A program made the position numbers and the translations under genes. Below are positions 8,301 to 16,586 of a stretch of DNA of 64,000 nt, piece by piece. Position 1 is the first letter of the stretch. Each line of letters begins with the position of its first letter. The stretch covers positions 1-64,000 of the forward strand of contig JAJPHO010000183.1 of NCBI GenBank assembly GCA_021325215.1. The letters run 5' to 3'. Under the pieces are notes generated by a model that was given only the letters and a program-made list of their open reading frames with translations, was not told where the DNA came from and searched no databases. Source of the DNA: Alphaproteobacteria bacterium. GTDB lineage: Bacteria; Pseudomonadota; Alphaproteobacteria; Rhodospirillales; Magnetospirillaceae.

Positions 8301-10160
8301 TTACAGGCCTTTTTCCAGGGCCGCCGACAGGCGGCGGGCGAAGGCCTGCGGGTCGGACGGCGTTTCGCCTTCCATGATACGCGCCTGATCGAACAGCAGC
8401 CAGACCTGGTCCGACAAAGCGGCGCCGTCGGCCTTGGCCTTTTCCGCCAACGAGCGGATCAGCGCATGGCGCGGGTTCAGTTCGAGGATACGCGGCGCCT
8501 CGCCCTGGCCCTGCTGATGCTGGCGCAACAGCCGTTCCAGATGGATGCCCATGTCGCCCTCGTCGGCCACCAGGCAGACCGGGCTCTCGGTCAGGCGATC
8601 GGAGCCGCGCACATCCTTGACGGCCTCGCCCAGCGCCAGCTTGGCGGCGGCGATCAGCGCATCGAGGCCGGCGGCATCGGCGGCGGGTTTCTTATCGTCC
8701 TCGGCCTTTTCGTCCGATTTCACCGCGGACAGATCGGCGGCACCCTGCGCCACCGAACGCAGCTTCTTGTCCTGATAGGTGCCGATGGCGGTCGGCCAGA
8801 ACTCGTCGATCGGGTCGGTCAGCAGCAGCACCTCGATGCCCTTGGCCGCGAAGCCTTCCAGCTGCGGGCTCTGCTTCAGGCGGTCGAGATTGTCGCCGGT
8901 GATGTAATAGACGGCGTCCTGACCTTCCTTCATGCGGCCGAGATAGGTCGCCAGCGACACCAGCTCGTCCCCACCCGTGGTGGTCCTGAAGCGGCACAGA
9001 TCGAGAATGTCGGTGCGGCGTTCGAAATCCTCGTACAGCCCTTCCTTCAGCACGGCGCCGAAGCTTTCCCAGAAGGTGGCGAAATCGCCGTCTTCCGCCT
9101 CGGACTTGCGCTTGATCTCGGCCAGCACCTTCTTGACCAGGCCGGAACGGATCTTGGCCAGGATCGGATTGTGCTGCAACATCTCGCGGCTGACGTTCAG
9201 CGGCAGATCGTGGCTGTCCACCACGCCGCGCAGGAAGCGCATGTAAGGCGGCAGCAGCTCGGCCGCGTCGTCGGTGATGAAGACGCGGTTGACGTACAGC
9301 TTCACATGCTGCTTGCGCTCGGGATTGAACAGATCGAACGGCTTGCTCTTCGGGATGAACAGCAGGCTGGTATATTCGATCGCGCCCTCGGCCTTGTAAT
9401 GCAGGGTCGCCCACGGCTCGTCGAACGCATGGGCGACGTGGTGGTAGAATTCCTGATATTGCTCGGGCGTGATCTCGGACTTGGACCGGGTCCACAGGGC
9501 CGAGGCGCTGTTGATCGTCTCTTCCTTGCCATCCTCTTCCAGCGTCACCGGCAGGGCGATGTGGTCGGAGTAGGTCTTGACGATGTTCCGCAGGCGGTAG
9601 GGATCGAGGAACTCATCCTCGCCGTCGCGCAGATGCAGGCGGATCTCGGCGCCGCGCTTGGCATCCGGGGCCTCGGCGATGGTGAACTCGCCCTTGCCGT
9701 CCGAACGCCAGATCCAGCCATGCTCTTCGCCGGCCTTCTTCGTCACCACCTCGACCTGATCGGCGACCATGAAGGCGGAATAGAAGCCGACGCCGAACTG
9801 GCCGATCTGGCTGACGTCACCTTTCGCATCCTTCTTCACCGAGTCGATGAAGGCGGCGGTGCCGGATTTGGCGATGGTGCCCAGATTCTCGACCAGTTCG
9901 GCGCGGCTCATGCCGATGCCGTTATCGATGATCGAGAGGGTGCGCTTTTCCTTGTCGGTCACCAGACGGATCTTGAATTCGCCTTCTCCTTGTAGAAGCG
10001 AAGCATCCGTCAACGCTTGATAGCGAAGCTTGTCGCACGCGTCAGAAGCGTTTGAAATCAACTCTCTAAGGAAGATTTCCTTATTGCTGTAGAGCGAGTG
10101 CACGACGATATCGAGCAGTTTGGCAACTTCGGCCTGAAAACTGAGTTTTTCTTCTGCCAT
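8301..10160 (-). CDS. htpG: Molecular chaperone HtpG (bacterial Hsp90)
   Basis: A 619-residue cytosolic ATP-dependent chaperone. The N-terminal GHKL ATPase shows the N-box ELISNASDACDKLRY (residues 34-48), DNGIGM and the lid GQFGVGFYSAFMV. The middle domain carries RVFITD and LPLNVSREMLQ, with a C-terminal dimerisation domain after about residue 500. An acidic/Lys linker (EKAEDDKKPAADAAG) precedes the C-terminal domain. Length is normal. It forms a two-gene unit with yccF. Confidence 0.98.
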   Translation of the reverse strand: MAEEKLSFQAEVAKLLDIVVHSLYSNKEIFLRELISNASDACDKLRYQALTDASLLQGEGEFKIRLVTDKEKRTLSIIDNGIGMSRAELVENLGTIAKSGTAAFIDSVKKDAKGDVSQIGQFGVGFYSAFMVADQVEVVTKKAGEEHGWIWRSDGKGEFTIAEAPDAKRGAEIRLHLRDGEDEFLDPYRLRNIVKTYSDHIALPVTLEEDGKEETINSASALWTRSKSEITPEQYQEFYHHVAHAFDEPWATLHYKAEGAIEYTSLLFIPKSKPFDLFNPERKQHVKLYVNRVFITDDAAELLPPYMRFLRGVVDSHDLPLNVSREMLQHNPILAKIRSGLVKKVLAEIKRKSEAEDGDFATFWESFGAVLKEGLYEDFERRTDILDLCRFRTTTGGDELVSLATYLGRMKEGQDAVYYITGDNLDRLKQSPQLEGFAAKGIEVLLLTDPIDEFWPTAIGTYQDKKLRSVAQGAADLSAVKSDEKAEDDKKPAADAAGLDALIAAAKLALGEAVKDVRGSDRLTESPVCLVADEGDMGIHLERLLRQHQQGQGEAPRILELNPRHALIRSLAEKAKADGAALSDQVWLLFDQARIMEGETPSDPQAFARRLSAALEKGL

Positions 10161-10307
10161 GAGAGGAGTACCCTGATCCCGTACCTAGACGCAGTTGGAG
10201 CAAGTTCGATTTGCGGTCTGAGGATATGAGGACAGGACCGGCATAACGCAAGCGGCGTTTTGCCGCGAACCGCGTGGCCGGCCCGAACAGTCAAGACGGA
10301 GAGGCTC

Positions 10308-10676
10308 ATGAAGATACCGCTGCAGATTACGTTTCATGGTATCGATCATTCCAACGCCCTAGAGGAGCGCATCAGAGAGAAAGCTCTCAAGCTCGAACAG
10401 ATCTACAACCAGATCACCAGTTGCCGGGTCGTGGTGGAGCCGCACCACCGCAACACCAGCAGCCTCCACCGCAAAGGGGAACCCTTCCACGTCAGAATCA
10501 ACGTTACCGTTCCCGGCGCCGAACTGGTTGCCGCCCGCGACCCCAAGAACGTCCACGTCAATGAGGATGTCGGTGTCGCGGTAAGGGACGCGTTCGATTG
10601 CATGGGCCGCCAATTGAAGGAATTCGCGACCCGCCAGCGCACCACGGCCATGGCGCCGCGCGCGATGGTGCAATAA
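10308..10676 (+). CDS. hpf: Ribosome hibernation/ribosome-associated factor (HPF/RaiA family)
   Basis: A 122-residue protein with the beta-alpha-beta-beta-beta-alpha fold of HPF/RaiA (IPLQITFHGIDHSNALEERI, then FHVRINVTVPGAELVA, DVGVAVRDAFDCMGRQL). The family binds the 30S decoding region and silences or dimerises ribosomes in stationary phase. This is a short form without the C-terminal dimerisation domain usual in long HPF. The start is ATG 10308 after ACGGAGAGG. It sits divergent to htpG across a shared 147-base upstream region. Confidence 0.85.
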   Translation: MKIPLQITFHGIDHSNALEERIREKALKLEQIYNQITSCRVVVEPHHRNTSSLHRKGEPFHVRINVTVPGAELVAARDPKNVHVNEDVGVAVRDAFDCMGRQLKEFATRQRTTAMAPRAMVQ

Positions 10677-10731
10677 TAACGGTCTGCCCGCCTCTTCGGC
10701 GGAAGCCGGAGAGGCGTGGCACCGGACATCA

Positions 10732-13206
10732 ATGACAAGCACTTATGACAGCAGCCGGGTGGTCGCCGTTCTCGGTCCGACCAACACCGGCAAGACCCAT
10801 TTGGCCCTCGAACGCATGCTCGGGCACCGCACCGGCATGATCGGCTTTCCGCTGCGCCTGCTGGCGCGCGAGAATTACGACCGCATCGCCAAGCTGAAGG
10901 GCCGCAACGCCGTCGCCCTGATCACCGGTGAAGAAAAGATCATCCCGCCTTATGCCCAATGGTTCGTCTGCACCGTCGAAAGCATGCCGCTCGACCGCAG
11001 GGTCGATTTCCTGGCCATCGACGAGATCCAGCTGTGCGGCGACGCCGAGCGCGGCCACATCTTCACCGACCGGCTGCTGCATGCGCGCGGCACGTCCGAG
11101 ACGATGTTCCTGGGCTCGGAGACCATCAAGCCGCTGATCCGCCGACTGGTGCCCAAGGCCGAATTCATCTCGCGCCCGCGCCTGTCGACCCTGTCCTATT
11201 CCGGCCCGGCCAAGCTGACCCGCCTGCCCGGCCGCAGCGCCATCGTCGCCTTCTCGGCCTCCGAGGTTTACGCCCTGGCCGAGATGATCCGCCGGCAGCG
11301 CGGCGGCGCCGCGGTCGTGCTGGGCGCGCTCTCGCCCCGCACCCGCAATGCCCAGGTCGCGCTCTACCAGGCCGGCGAGGTCGATTATCTGGTCGCCACC
11401 GACGCCATCGGCATGGGCCTGAACATGGATGTCGACCATGTCGCCTTCGCCGCGGCCCGCAAATTCGACGGCCAGGTCTCGCGCGCTTTGGAAGCCACCG
11501 AAGTGGCGCAGATCGCCGGCCGCGCCGGGCGCCATATGAATAACGGCACCTTCGGCACCACGGCCGACGTGCCCGGCCTCGATCCGCAGATCGTCGAAGC
11601 GGTCGAGAACCACCATTTCCCGCCGCTGAAAAAGCTGCAATGGCGCAACAGCGACCTGCGCTTCACCTCGGTTGCGGCGCTGATCGCCGCCCTCGACCGC
11701 CTGCCCGACGATCCCGGCCTGGTGCGGGCCCGGGAATCCGACGACCGGCTGGCTTTGACCGCGCTGTCGCAGGATGTCGACACCATGGAGCGCGCCAAGA
11801 CGCCGGACCGCGTGCGCCTGCTGTGGGAGGTCTGCCAGATTCCGGATTTCAGGAAGAGCCTGGCCGAGCAGCATAGCCGCCTGCTGGCCGCCATCTTCCA
11901 CCATCTGACCGAACCGGCGCGCAAGCTGCCCGCCGAGTGGCTCGACCGCCAGGTGAAGCGCCTCGACCGCACCGATGGCGACATCGACACGCTGATGACC
12001 CGCATCGCCAATGTCCGCACCTGGACCTATATCAGCCATCGCGGCGATTGGGTCGAGAACGGGCTGGAATGGCAGGAACGCACGCGCGCCATCGAGGACC
12101 GCCTATCCGACGCCCTGCATCAGCGCCTGACCCAGCGTTTCATCGACCGCCGCACCGCCGTGCTGATGCGCAAGATGCGCAGCGATGAGGCGCTGGACTC
12201 CACCGTGTCCGACCAAGGCCAGCTGACCGTCGAAGGCGAGTTCGTCGGCTCGCTGCAGGGATTCCGCTTCACCGCCGACCGCTCGGAAAGCGGCCATGCG
12301 GCGCGCGCCGTTTCCGCCGCCGCCCGCGCCGCGCTGAAGCCGGAGATCGCCGGCCGCGTCGCCGCTTTGGCCGCCGCGCCCGATGGCGAGTTCGATCTCG
12401 ACGGCAATGCCCAGATCGTCTGGCGCGGCGCCCCGGTCGCCGGCCTGCAGGCCGGGCCGATGCCGCTGCAGCCGCTGATCGAGGTACTGCCCTCGGAATG
12501 GATCGACGCCGAAGCGCGCCGCACCATCGAAATCCGCCTGGCGACCTGGCTGTCGGCGCGGCTGCACGCCCTGTTCGGCCCGCTGATCCCGGCGCCCGGC
12601 GCCGACTTTTCCGGCCCGGTGCGCGGGCTGCTGTTCCAGCTGGCCGAGCATCTCGGCTCGATGCCGCGCGCCAGGACCGCCTCGCCCCTCGACAAGCTGA
12701 GCGAGGAAGAGCGCAAGCTGCTGGCCCGGCTCGGCGTCCGCTTCGGCACCGAAAGCCTGTTTCTGCCCGCTTTGCTGAAACCCGAAGTGATGCGCTGGCG
12801 GGCGGCTTTGTGGTGCCTGCATCGCGGCCAGCCGCAGATGGCGCCGCCGCCGCCCGGCCGCGTCTCGCTGCCGGCCGATCATCCCGCCGCTTATTATGAA
12901 GCGGTCGGCTATCGCCGCCTCGGCCGCCAGGCGATCCGCCTCGACATGCTGGAGCGCTTCGCCGCCGAGCTGCGCAGGCTGGCGCGCGAAGGCCCGATCT
13001 CGCCGCCCGCACCCTGGATGTCGCAATTGGGCATCGGGCCTGACGATATGAGCTTTCTGATCGAGGCGATGGGCTATAAGCCCAAGCGCGAGGGCGACGC
13101 CGTCACCTTCCACCACACGCCGCGCCGGCCTAAGCGGCACAAGCCGCAGAAAGTGACGAAAATCGACGAGAATTCACCCTTTGCCGTGCTGAAGCGCCTG
13201 CGATGA
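10732..13206 (+). CDS. Suv3-like superfamily 2 RNA/DNA helicase
   Basis: An 824-residue helicase resembling the mitochondrial Suv3 ATPase. Walker A is GPTNTGKTH near residue 13, motif II is DEIQ near 95, and motif VI lies in QIAGRAGRH near 258. A long C-terminal part with helicase-associated segments ends in a basic tail rich in Arg/Lys. It is the first gene of the alphaproteobacterial string helicase / S4 / fdxA / carD. The next gene overlaps by four bases (ATGA), implying translational coupling and an RNA-related role. Confidence 0.9.
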   Translation: MTSTYDSSRVVAVLGPTNTGKTHLALERMLGHRTGMIGFPLRLLARENYDRIAKLKGRNAVALITGEEKIIPPYAQWFVCTVESMPLDRRVDFLAIDEIQLCGDAERGHIFTDRLLHARGTSETMFLGSETIKPLIRRLVPKAEFISRPRLSTLSYSGPAKLTRLPGRSAIVAFSASEVYALAEMIRRQRGGAAVVLGALSPRTRNAQVALYQAGEVDYLVATDAIGMGLNMDVDHVAFAAARKFDGQVSRALEATEVAQIAGRAGRHMNNGTFGTTADVPGLDPQIVEAVENHHFPPLKKLQWRNSDLRFTSVAALIAALDRLPDDPGLVRARESDDRLALTALSQDVDTMERAKTPDRVRLLWEVCQIPDFRKSLAEQHSRLLAAIFHHLTEPARKLPAEWLDRQVKRLDRTDGDIDTLMTRIANVRTWTYISHRGDWVENGLEWQERTRAIEDRLSDALHQRLTQRFIDRRTAVLMRKMRSDEALDSTVSDQGQLTVEGEFVGSLQGFRFTADRSESGHAARAVSAAARAALKPEIAGRVAALAAAPDGEFDLDGNAQIVWRGAPVAGLQAGPMPLQPLIEVLPSEWIDAEARRTIEIRLATWLSARLHALFGPLIPAPGADFSGPVRGLLFQLAEHLGSMPRARTASPLDKLSEEERKLLARLGVRFGTESLFLPALLKPEVMRWRAALWCLHRGQPQMAPPPPGRVSLPADHPAAYYEAVGYRRLGRQAIRLDMLERFAAELRRLAREGPISPPAPWMSQLGIGPDDMSFLIEAMGYKPKREGDAVTFHHTPRRPKRHKPQKVTKIDENSPFAVLKRLR

Positions 13207-13484
13207 GCAGTCTTCGCATCGATAAATGGCTGTGGTTCGCGCGCTTCTGCAAATCGCGCAACCTGGCGCAGAACTGGATCGAAGCGGGCGAAGTGCGCCT
13301 GAACGGCCAGGTCATCGACAAATGCAACAGCCTGGTCAAGATCGGCGACCGCATCGAGATGCCGCGCGGCGCCCGCATGCGCCACGAGGTCGAGGTGCTG
13401 GGCCTGGCGGAAAAGCGCGGCGGGGCGCCGGAAGCCCAGACGCTTTACCGCAGCCTCGCCATCACCAAGGACAGCTTGTTATAG
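13203..13484 (+). CDS. S4-domain RNA-binding protein (HslR-like)
   Basis: A 93-residue protein that is essentially one S4 RNA-binding domain (RIDKWLWFARFCKSRNLA, then GEVRLNGQVI, VKIGDRIEM). HslR-type proteins bind stalled 50S subunits carrying peptidyl-tRNA. Four-base overlap with the helicase stop suggests the pair acts on the same RNA substrates. Short C-terminal tail with no further domain. Confidence 0.9.
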   Translation: MSSLRIDKWLWFARFCKSRNLAQNWIEAGEVRLNGQVIDKCNSLVKIGDRIEMPRGARMRHEVEVLGLAEKRGGAPEAQTLYRSLAITKDSLL

Positions 13485-13543
13485 GAGACGAGCTGTGTTA
13501 CCGAAGGCCCAACATCGAATAAGCCGCCGTACGGAGTATTGTC

Positions 13544-13876
13544 ATGACATACGTGGTCACCGAAAACTGCATCAAGTGCAAATACATGGATTGCGTTGAG
13601 GTGTGCCCGGTCGACTGTTTCTACGAAGGCGAGAACTTCCTGGTCATCAATCCGGACGAATGCATCGATTGCGGCGTGTGCGAGCCGGAATGCCCGGCGG
13701 AAGCGATCTTCCCCGACAGCGACAACCGCGCCAAGGACTGGCTGGAAACCAACCGCCAATATGCCGGCGAGTGGCCGAACATCACCCGCAAGGGCGAGGC
13801 TCTGGCCGATGCCGACGAGTGGAAGGGCAAGGAAGGCAAGACCGAGCTGCTGAGCCCGAACCCCGGCAAGCGCTGA
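13544..13876 (+). CDS. fdxA: Seven-iron ferredoxin FdxA
   Basis: A 110-residue cytosolic electron carrier. The N-terminal half holds the cysteines of a 7Fe ferredoxin: [14 protein letters not shown], then [12 protein letters not shown], binding one [3Fe-4S] and one [4Fe-4S] cluster. A C-terminal extension of about 50 residues ([17 protein letters not shown]) is characteristic of FdxA. It lies in the conserved string with the helicase, S4 protein and carD. A terminator follows. Confidence 0.95.
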   Translation: MTYVVTENCIKCKYMDCVEVCPVDCFYEGENFLVINPDECIDCGVCEPECPAEAIFPDSDNRAKDWLETNRQYAGEWPNITRKGEALADADEWKGKEGKTELLSPNPGKR

Positions 13877-13899
13877 TCCAAGTATTAGGCGAGAAACCG

Positions 13900-13937
13900 A
13901 GCCCCGCCGCGGCTTTGCCGGGCGGGGCTTTGCATTT
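13900..13937 (+). terminator. Intrinsic terminator after fdxA
   Basis: A 9-bp stem AGCCCCGCC / GGCGGGGCT with a 12-base loop, followed by TTGCATTTT. It separates the helicase-S4-fdxA unit from carD. Confidence 0.85.
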
Positions 13938-13985
13938 TCCGCATACGTCATATTCTTGTAACGTGTCATCGTGTGGCAATTTTAT

Positions 13986-14015
13986 GTTACGCGTAACGAC
14001 TGTTTGTGATATAAG
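13986..14015 (+). promoter_or_regulatory. Candidate carD promoter with perfect palindrome
   Basis: The 316-base gap between fdxA and carD contains, after the terminator, the perfect 12-base palindrome GTTACGCGTAAC (13986-13997). A TATAAG -10-like hexamer (14010-14015) follows at a spacing that would place the palindrome over the -35. This suggests a regulated promoter. The long leader downstream to 14192 holds short GC hairpins and no further gene that I can support. Confidence 0.4.
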
Positions 14016-14192
14016 AGCTCCCTTCGCCGAAACAGGTTCGGTGACTGCCGCCACGGCGGCATGGCCATCTGGGCTTAGGCCAAACAAGGCAATTTGACGA
14101 ATCCGCATCGACCGCTTTTCGCGGCACGGTACAGGGCGTTTTTTGCTGTGTGCGAGCCGATCCCCCCGGTAGCTCTAGGGAATCGAAAGACA

Positions 14193-14690
14193 ATGTTGGA
14201 CACTCAGACGTTCAATGAAGGCGACTATGTCGTTTACCCCACCCACGGCGTGGGCAAGGTCGCCTCGATCGAACGGCAGCGCATTGCCGGCCACGAACTC
14301 GAACTGTTCGTGATCACCTTCGACCGCGACCGCATGACCCTGCGCGTTCCGGTTCCCAAGGCCCGCATGTCGGGCCTGCGCAAGCTGTCCACCCGCTCCG
14401 TCATGGATGACGCCCTCGGCAAGCTGCGCGGCCGCGCCAAGGTGAAGCGCGCCATGTGGTCGCGCCGCGCCCAGGAATACGAGGCCAAGATCAATTCCGG
14501 CGACCCGATCTCGATCGCCGAAGTGGTGCGCGACCTGCATCGCAACGCCAACCAGCCCGACCAGTCCTACAGCGAACGCCAGATCTACGAGGCCGCGCTG
14601 GAGCGTCTGGCCAGCGAACTGGCCGCCGTCGAGGCGATTCTGCCCGAACAGGCCACGCAAAAGCTGGAAAAGCTGCTCGACGCCGCTTAA
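14193..14690 (+). CDS. carD: CarD-family transcriptional regulator
   Basis: A 165-residue protein. The N-terminal CarD/TRCF RNA-polymerase-interacting domain covers about residues 5-60 (FNEGDYVVYPTHGVGKVASI), followed by an all-helical DNA-contacting domain (KVKRAMWSRRAQEYEAKI). CarD binds the RNA polymerase beta subunit and stabilises the open complex at many promoters, including rRNA. I use the ATG at 14193 rather than the longer frame because the CarD domain starts there. Confidence 0.95.
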   Translation: MLDTQTFNEGDYVVYPTHGVGKVASIERQRIAGHELELFVITFDRDRMTLRVPVPKARMSGLRKLSTRSVMDDALGKLRGRAKVKRAMWSRRAQEYEAKINSGDPISIAEVVRDLHRNANQPDQSYSERQIYEAALERLASELAAVEAILPEQATQKLEKLLDAA

Positions 14691-14752
14691 TCTTCTAGGC
14701 AAGGAGGTCGCCACCGGCGGCCTCCACCACAAGGAGGGTTGGCGCGAGCGCA

Positions 14753-15556
14753 ATGTCATCTGAGCAAAGTATTTTCGCGACATTGCGGGCCGGGCGCCGT
14801 GTTTGGGCGGTTTCCGCCTTGCATGGCGAGGCTGAACGCCTCGGCGCTCTTCACCAACAGATCTATTCCGCCTTCGAGCCCGGCGATCAGCTGGTCTATC
14901 TCGGCAATTATTCCGGCCATGGTTCGCTGGTCCGCGAGACCATCGACGAGATGCTGCTGATGCGCCGCGCCGTTCTGGCCATTCCCGGCGTCGAGTGCGA
15001 GGACATCGTGTTCCTGCGCGGCGCGCAGGAAGAGATGTGGCAGAAGCTGCTGCAGCTGCAATTCGCGCCCAATCCGGCCCAAGTCCTGAAATGGATGGTC
15101 GGCCAGGGCATCGAACCCACCATCAACGCCTATGGCGCCTCGGTCGAAGAGGCCCTGATCGCCCAGCGCGAGGGCACCCTGGCCCTGACCCGCTGGACCA
15201 CCCAGCTGCGCCAGAACGTCCGCAATTACGATGGGCACAACGCCCTGATGAGCGCGCTGCGCCACGCCGCCTATACCGAGGACGGCGCGATGCTGTTCGT
15301 CCATGCCGGCATCGACCCGCACCGCCCGCTGTCCGCGCAGAGCGACAGCTTCTGGTGGGGCGGCTCGGGCTTTTCCTCGATCGACGAGCCCTATGCCGGC
15401 TATCGCCGCGTGATCCGCGGCTTCGACCGCCGCCGCGAAGGTCTGCAGGAAACCCCCTTCACCGTGTCGCTCGACGCCGGCGCCGGCTTCGGCGGACCGC
15501 TGATGGGGGCTCTGTTCGCTCCCGACGGGTCAATCATGGGGACATTCTCGGCATGA
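14753..15556 (+). CDS. Metallophosphoesterase-fold protein with degenerate active site
   Basis: A 267-residue protein that aligns by eye with bacterial Ser/Thr (PPP-type) phosphatases but has lost most metal ligands. The GDxHG motif reads VSALHG, GDYVDRG reads GNYSGHG, and GNHE reads RGAQEE. Only the later FVHAGIDP histidine remains. Fold and spacing are otherwise preserved, so I infer a pseudophosphatase with a binding or regulatory role. It follows carD by 62 bases, with an AAGGAGG site near its leader, and overlaps the next gene by four bases. Confidence 0.8.
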   Translation: MSSEQSIFATLRAGRRVWAVSALHGEAERLGALHQQIYSAFEPGDQLVYLGNYSGHGSLVRETIDEMLLMRRAVLAIPGVECEDIVFLRGAQEEMWQKLLQLQFAPNPAQVLKWMVGQGIEPTINAYGASVEEALIAQREGTLALTRWTTQLRQNVRNYDGHNALMSALRHAAYTEDGAMLFVHAGIDPHRPLSAQSDSFWWGGSGFSSIDEPYAGYRRVIRGFDRRREGLQETPFTVSLDAGAGFGGPLMGALFAPDGSIMGTFSA

Positions 15557-16506
15557 AGGGCGACCGCGACCTGCTGGCGGACCTTTATCCGCCGATCGAG
15601 CCCAACCGGCATGGCTGGCTCGCGGTCGATTCGCTCCACAAGCTTTACTGGGAAGAATCGGGCAATCCCAAGGGCGTGCCGGTGGTCTTCCTGCATGGCG
15701 GCCCGTGCGCCGGCTGCGCGCCGGTGCATCGCCGCTTCTTCGATCCCGGCCATTACCGCATCATTCTGTTCGATCAGCGCGGCGCCGGCCGGTCGGTGCC
15801 GAATGCCGACATCACCGACAATACGACCCAGCATCTGGTCTCCGACCTCGAGGATCTGCGCAAGCATCTGAATGTCGAGCGCTGGCTGGTGTTCGGCGGC
15901 TCGTGGGGCAGCACCCTGGCGCTGGCCTATGGCCAGGCGCATCCGGAGCGCTGCTTGGGCTTCGTGCTGCGCGGCATCTTCCTGTTCACCATCGGCGAGG
16001 TCGATTGGTTCATGCATCTGATGGGGCGGATCTTCCCCGAAGCCGCCCGCATGTTCCGCGACTTCATCCCGCCGGTCGAGCGCAACGACCTGCTGCACGC
16101 CTATTACCGCCGCCTGACCTCGGCCGATCCGACGGTCCATCTGCCGGCGGCGCAATGCTGGTGCACCTATGAGGAAAGCTGCTCGCGCCTGATGGTCGAG
16201 CCGGGCGATCCGCGTTTGTCCTCGGCCGTGCTGGCGATGGCCCGCATCGAGGCGCATTACATGGTCAATCAGGGCTTCATCGAGGAAGGCCAGTTGCTGC
16301 GCGACATCCACAAGCTGCACGGCATTCCCGCCACCATCGTGCAGGGCCGCTACGACATCGTCTGCCCGATCACCTCGGCCGACCAGCTGGCCCGCGCCTG
16401 GCCCGGCGCCGGCTATCACATCGTGCCCGACGCCGGCCATTCGGCGATGGAACCCGGCATCCGTGCCGCCCTGGTCGGCGCCGCCAACCGCTACCGTTCT
16501 CTCTAA
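15553..16506 (+). CDS. pip: Proline iminopeptidase, alpha/beta hydrolase (S33)
   Basis: A 317-residue cytosolic aminopeptidase releasing N-terminal proline. The oxyanion segment HGGPCAGC follows strand 3, the nucleophile elbow is GGSWGS, and the late catalytic residues lie in YDIVCP and DAGHS. The family signature DQRGAGRS is intact. Start ATG 15553 overlaps the stop of the preceding gene (ATGA), which argues for coupled expression with the pseudophosphatase. Confidence 0.93.
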   Translation: MKGDRDLLADLYPPIEPNRHGWLAVDSLHKLYWEESGNPKGVPVVFLHGGPCAGCAPVHRRFFDPGHYRIILFDQRGAGRSVPNADITDNTTQHLVSDLEDLRKHLNVERWLVFGGSWGSTLALAYGQAHPERCLGFVLRGIFLFTIGEVDWFMHLMGRIFPEAARMFRDFIPPVERNDLLHAYYRRLTSADPTVHLPAAQCWCTYEESCSRLMVEPGDPRLSSAVLAMARIEAHYMVNQGFIEEGQLLRDIHKLHGIPATIVQGRYDIVCPITSADQLARAWPGAGYHIVPDAGHSAMEPGIRAALVGAANRYRSL

Positions 16507-16507
16507 C

Positions 16508-16581
16508 CTAGTGTCCCGATCGCGAAGTTCGTGCGATCTGGATCACGGCCTTTCGAACTTCGCGATCGATCAGGACACTAG
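16508..16581. repeat. CTAGTGT palindromic repeat, copy 1 (74 bp)
   Basis: Outer arms CTAGTGTCC / GGACACTAG enclose a short bulge and a perfect 14-bp inner stem (GATCGCGAAGTTCG) with a loop. It begins two bases after the pip stop codon. It shares its ends and design, but not most of its inner stem, with the neighbouring element at 16595. Confidence 0.85.
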
Positions 16582-16586
16582 CTTTA

